In this document: positions 63,093 to 64,000 of the stretch, one piece after another | How positions within the stretch are numbered: the first letter of the stretch is position 1 | Layout: the number at the start of each line of letters is the position of its first letter | Source of the DNA: Gallionellales bacterium GWA2_60_18 | GTDB lineage: Bacteria; Pseudomonadota; Gammaproteobacteria; Burkholderiales; Gallionellaceae | DNA: 64,000 nucleotides | NCBI GenBank assembly: GCA_001801105.1 | Contig: MGWS01000032.1 | Span: forward strand, 40,790-104,789 | Direction: 5' to 3' | Translations under genes and position numbers: made by a program | Notes under the pieces: model-generated | Told to the model about the DNA's origin: nothing | Seen by the model: only the letters and a program-made list of their open reading frames with translations | Database searches by the model: none

Positions 63093-64000
63093 ATGCTGGG
63101 TAACTTGACATTAAAGAACAAGCTGTTCGGACTGGGGTTGTTTTTGTTCGGTATGCTGATTGCGACGGTAGCGATAGGTTTGTTGCAATTGACCGGGGCG
63201 ATCCAGAGCGAAAGTGAGAACATCGCGCGCCTGAACGCCGACATGGAATTGATGCGCGAGATCGGCGGGATGGATATCGCGTACCAGATCGAGGCGAAGT
63301 CGCAAAAGAACGTCTGGATGCGCGGCGCCAATCCGGAAAGATTCAGCAAATACCGCGGCGAGTTCGTGAAGAGTGCGGAAGAATTCGAGACGCATCGCGC
63401 GAACGCCATCGCGCTCGCGAAGAAGATCGCGGCAGTGCAGACCGAATCGAAGGGGATTATCGCCATGCTCAATGCCATCGGCACGGAGCGCAAAACGATA
63501 CAGAGCCTGGATGGGGTACTCGGCAAACTGGAGGCGCTCGGCGCGGAACATCGCTCCGTGCGTGACAAATATCTGGCGCAAATCGATGCGCATGCCAGCC
63601 TCGATGCCGTATCGGATGAAAGCGTGAACGGTATCGACCGACCACTGCTCAAGCAACTGGCGGAGGTGCGCGACGAGCATCTGGAACTGGTGAGCGCGGA
63701 AGGTGCGGAACAATCCAGGGTCGCCGAGCGGAATTTCGAGCTGCGCCGTAATTTCAACATGGCGATCGCATTGCTTGTGCTGACGATATCGGCATTTCTC
63801 GGTAATGCCGTCATTCGTGCGGTGTTGCGCCAGCTGGGCGGCGATCCCAAAGAGGTCGCGCAAGTGGTCAATACCATGGCCTCCGGCAACTTCTCCCTGC
63901 AGCCGGGCGGGAAGCTCGTTCCGGGCAGCCTGCTGGCGAATGCCTATGAGATGCAATCCAGGCTGCGCGCCATGATCTCCACGGTCAAGGAGCAGGCGAG
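63093..64000 (+). CDS. Methyl-accepting chemotaxis protein, 3'-truncated by window edge
   Basis: Open frame from ATG 63093 (RBS GGGGGGAG) to the window end, with no stop. TM1 LFGLGLFLFGMLIATVAIGL is followed by a helical periplasmic domain of about 170 residues and TM2 FNMAIALLVLTISAFLGNAV. The frame then enters a HAMP-like segment with QLGGDPKEVAQVVNTMASG. The methylation and signalling part lies outside the window. The receptor ligand is unknown. It is 63 bp downstream of the haem-motif receptor, probably in the same transcript. Confidence 0.85.
   Translation, partial: MLGNLTLKNKLFGLGLFLFGMLIATVAIGLLQLTGAIQSESENIARLNADMELMREIGGMDIAYQIEAKSQKNVWMRGANPERFSKYRGEFVKSAEEFETHRANAIALAKKIAAVQTESKGIIAMLNAIGTERKTIQSLDGVLGKLEALGAEHRSVRDKYLAQIDAHASLDAVSDESVNGIDRPLLKQLAEVRDEHLELVSAEGAEQSRVAERNFELRRNFNMAIALLVLTISAFLGNAVIRAVLRQLGGDPKEVAQVVNTMASGNFSLQPGGKLVPGSLLANAYEMQSRLRAMISTVKEQA

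Overview
The window is a GC-rich (roughly 60% or more by eye) bacterial chromosome segment densely packed with genes. It combines flhDC-type flagellar control, bioC-bioD, an hprK-ptsN-hpf-rpoN-lptBAC-kdsCD block, a complete cbb3 oxidase locus with FNR, a ubiB/ubiJ pair and a two-subunit 2-oxoacid oxidoreductase. This points to a motile, microaerophilic betaproteobacterium, most plausibly of the Nitrosomonadales/Gallionellaceae type. That assignment is inferred from gene content and order only; no rRNA gene or species marker is present.

Layout. 1-3.7 kb: biotin genes bioH (5' end outside the window), bioC and bioD, then a TauE/SafE-like membrane protein and an SCO copper lipoprotein. 3.8-11.5 kb: an orphan LuxR-type response regulator overlapping ftsK, then lolA, rarA, serS and convergent mltF. 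11.8 kb: tRNA-Ser(CGA) between two large imperfect palindromes. 12.2-18.3 kb: five overlapping genes for a gamma/alpha-fused 2-oxoacid oxidoreductase (korA, korB), an SdhB-like Fe-S protein, an SdhA/FrdA-like flavoprotein and a NuoF-like protein. 18.3-19.7 kb: an Rrf2 regulator and FNR. 19.7-31.1 kb: ccoNOQP, an unlisted 39-aa membrane peptide, a candidate structured RNA, ccoGHIS, two unknown membrane proteins read in the opposite direction, and hemN. 31.1-34.5 kb: asmA and mutY. 34.5-36.2 kb: an AT-richer DUF4424 gene enclosed by long inverted repeats. 36.2-45.3 kb (minus strand): ubiX, a Gx-family protein, a NusG-II protein, rapZ-hprK-ptsN, hpf-rpoN-lptB-lptA-lptC-kdsC-kdsD. 45.5-52.3 kb: a CPA2 antiporter, an exported truncated haemoglobin, glmU-glmS and a ParA-like ATPase. 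52.3-56.3 kb (minus): ubiB, ubiJ, an RluA-family pseudouridine synthase, a small four-Cys protein and a prepilin behind a sigma-54 promoter. 56.4-64 kb: a histidine kinase, flhD-flhC, motA-motB, a chemoreceptor with a c-type haem motif behind a sigma-28-like promoter, and a second chemoreceptor cut by the window end.

How it fits together. The central theme is low-oxygen respiration. FNR is encoded directly upstream of ccoN, and FNR-like sites centred about 41 bp before predicted transcription starts precede both ccoN and hemN. The KOR/SdhA/SdhB/NuoF-like cluster lies immediately beside these regulators and looks like a multi-subunit soluble redox complex linking 2-oxoglutarate, an SdhA-type active site and a pyridine nucleotide site; this is the strongest candidate for an undercharacterised system here.

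Repeats are unusually rich: palindromes built from degenerate 7-bp units (one unpaired array lies inside bioH, another palindrome separates motA from motB), several REP-like families (one lies in frame inside mutY, another supplies the N-terminus of the NusG-II protein), and MITE-like palindromes around the tRNA.
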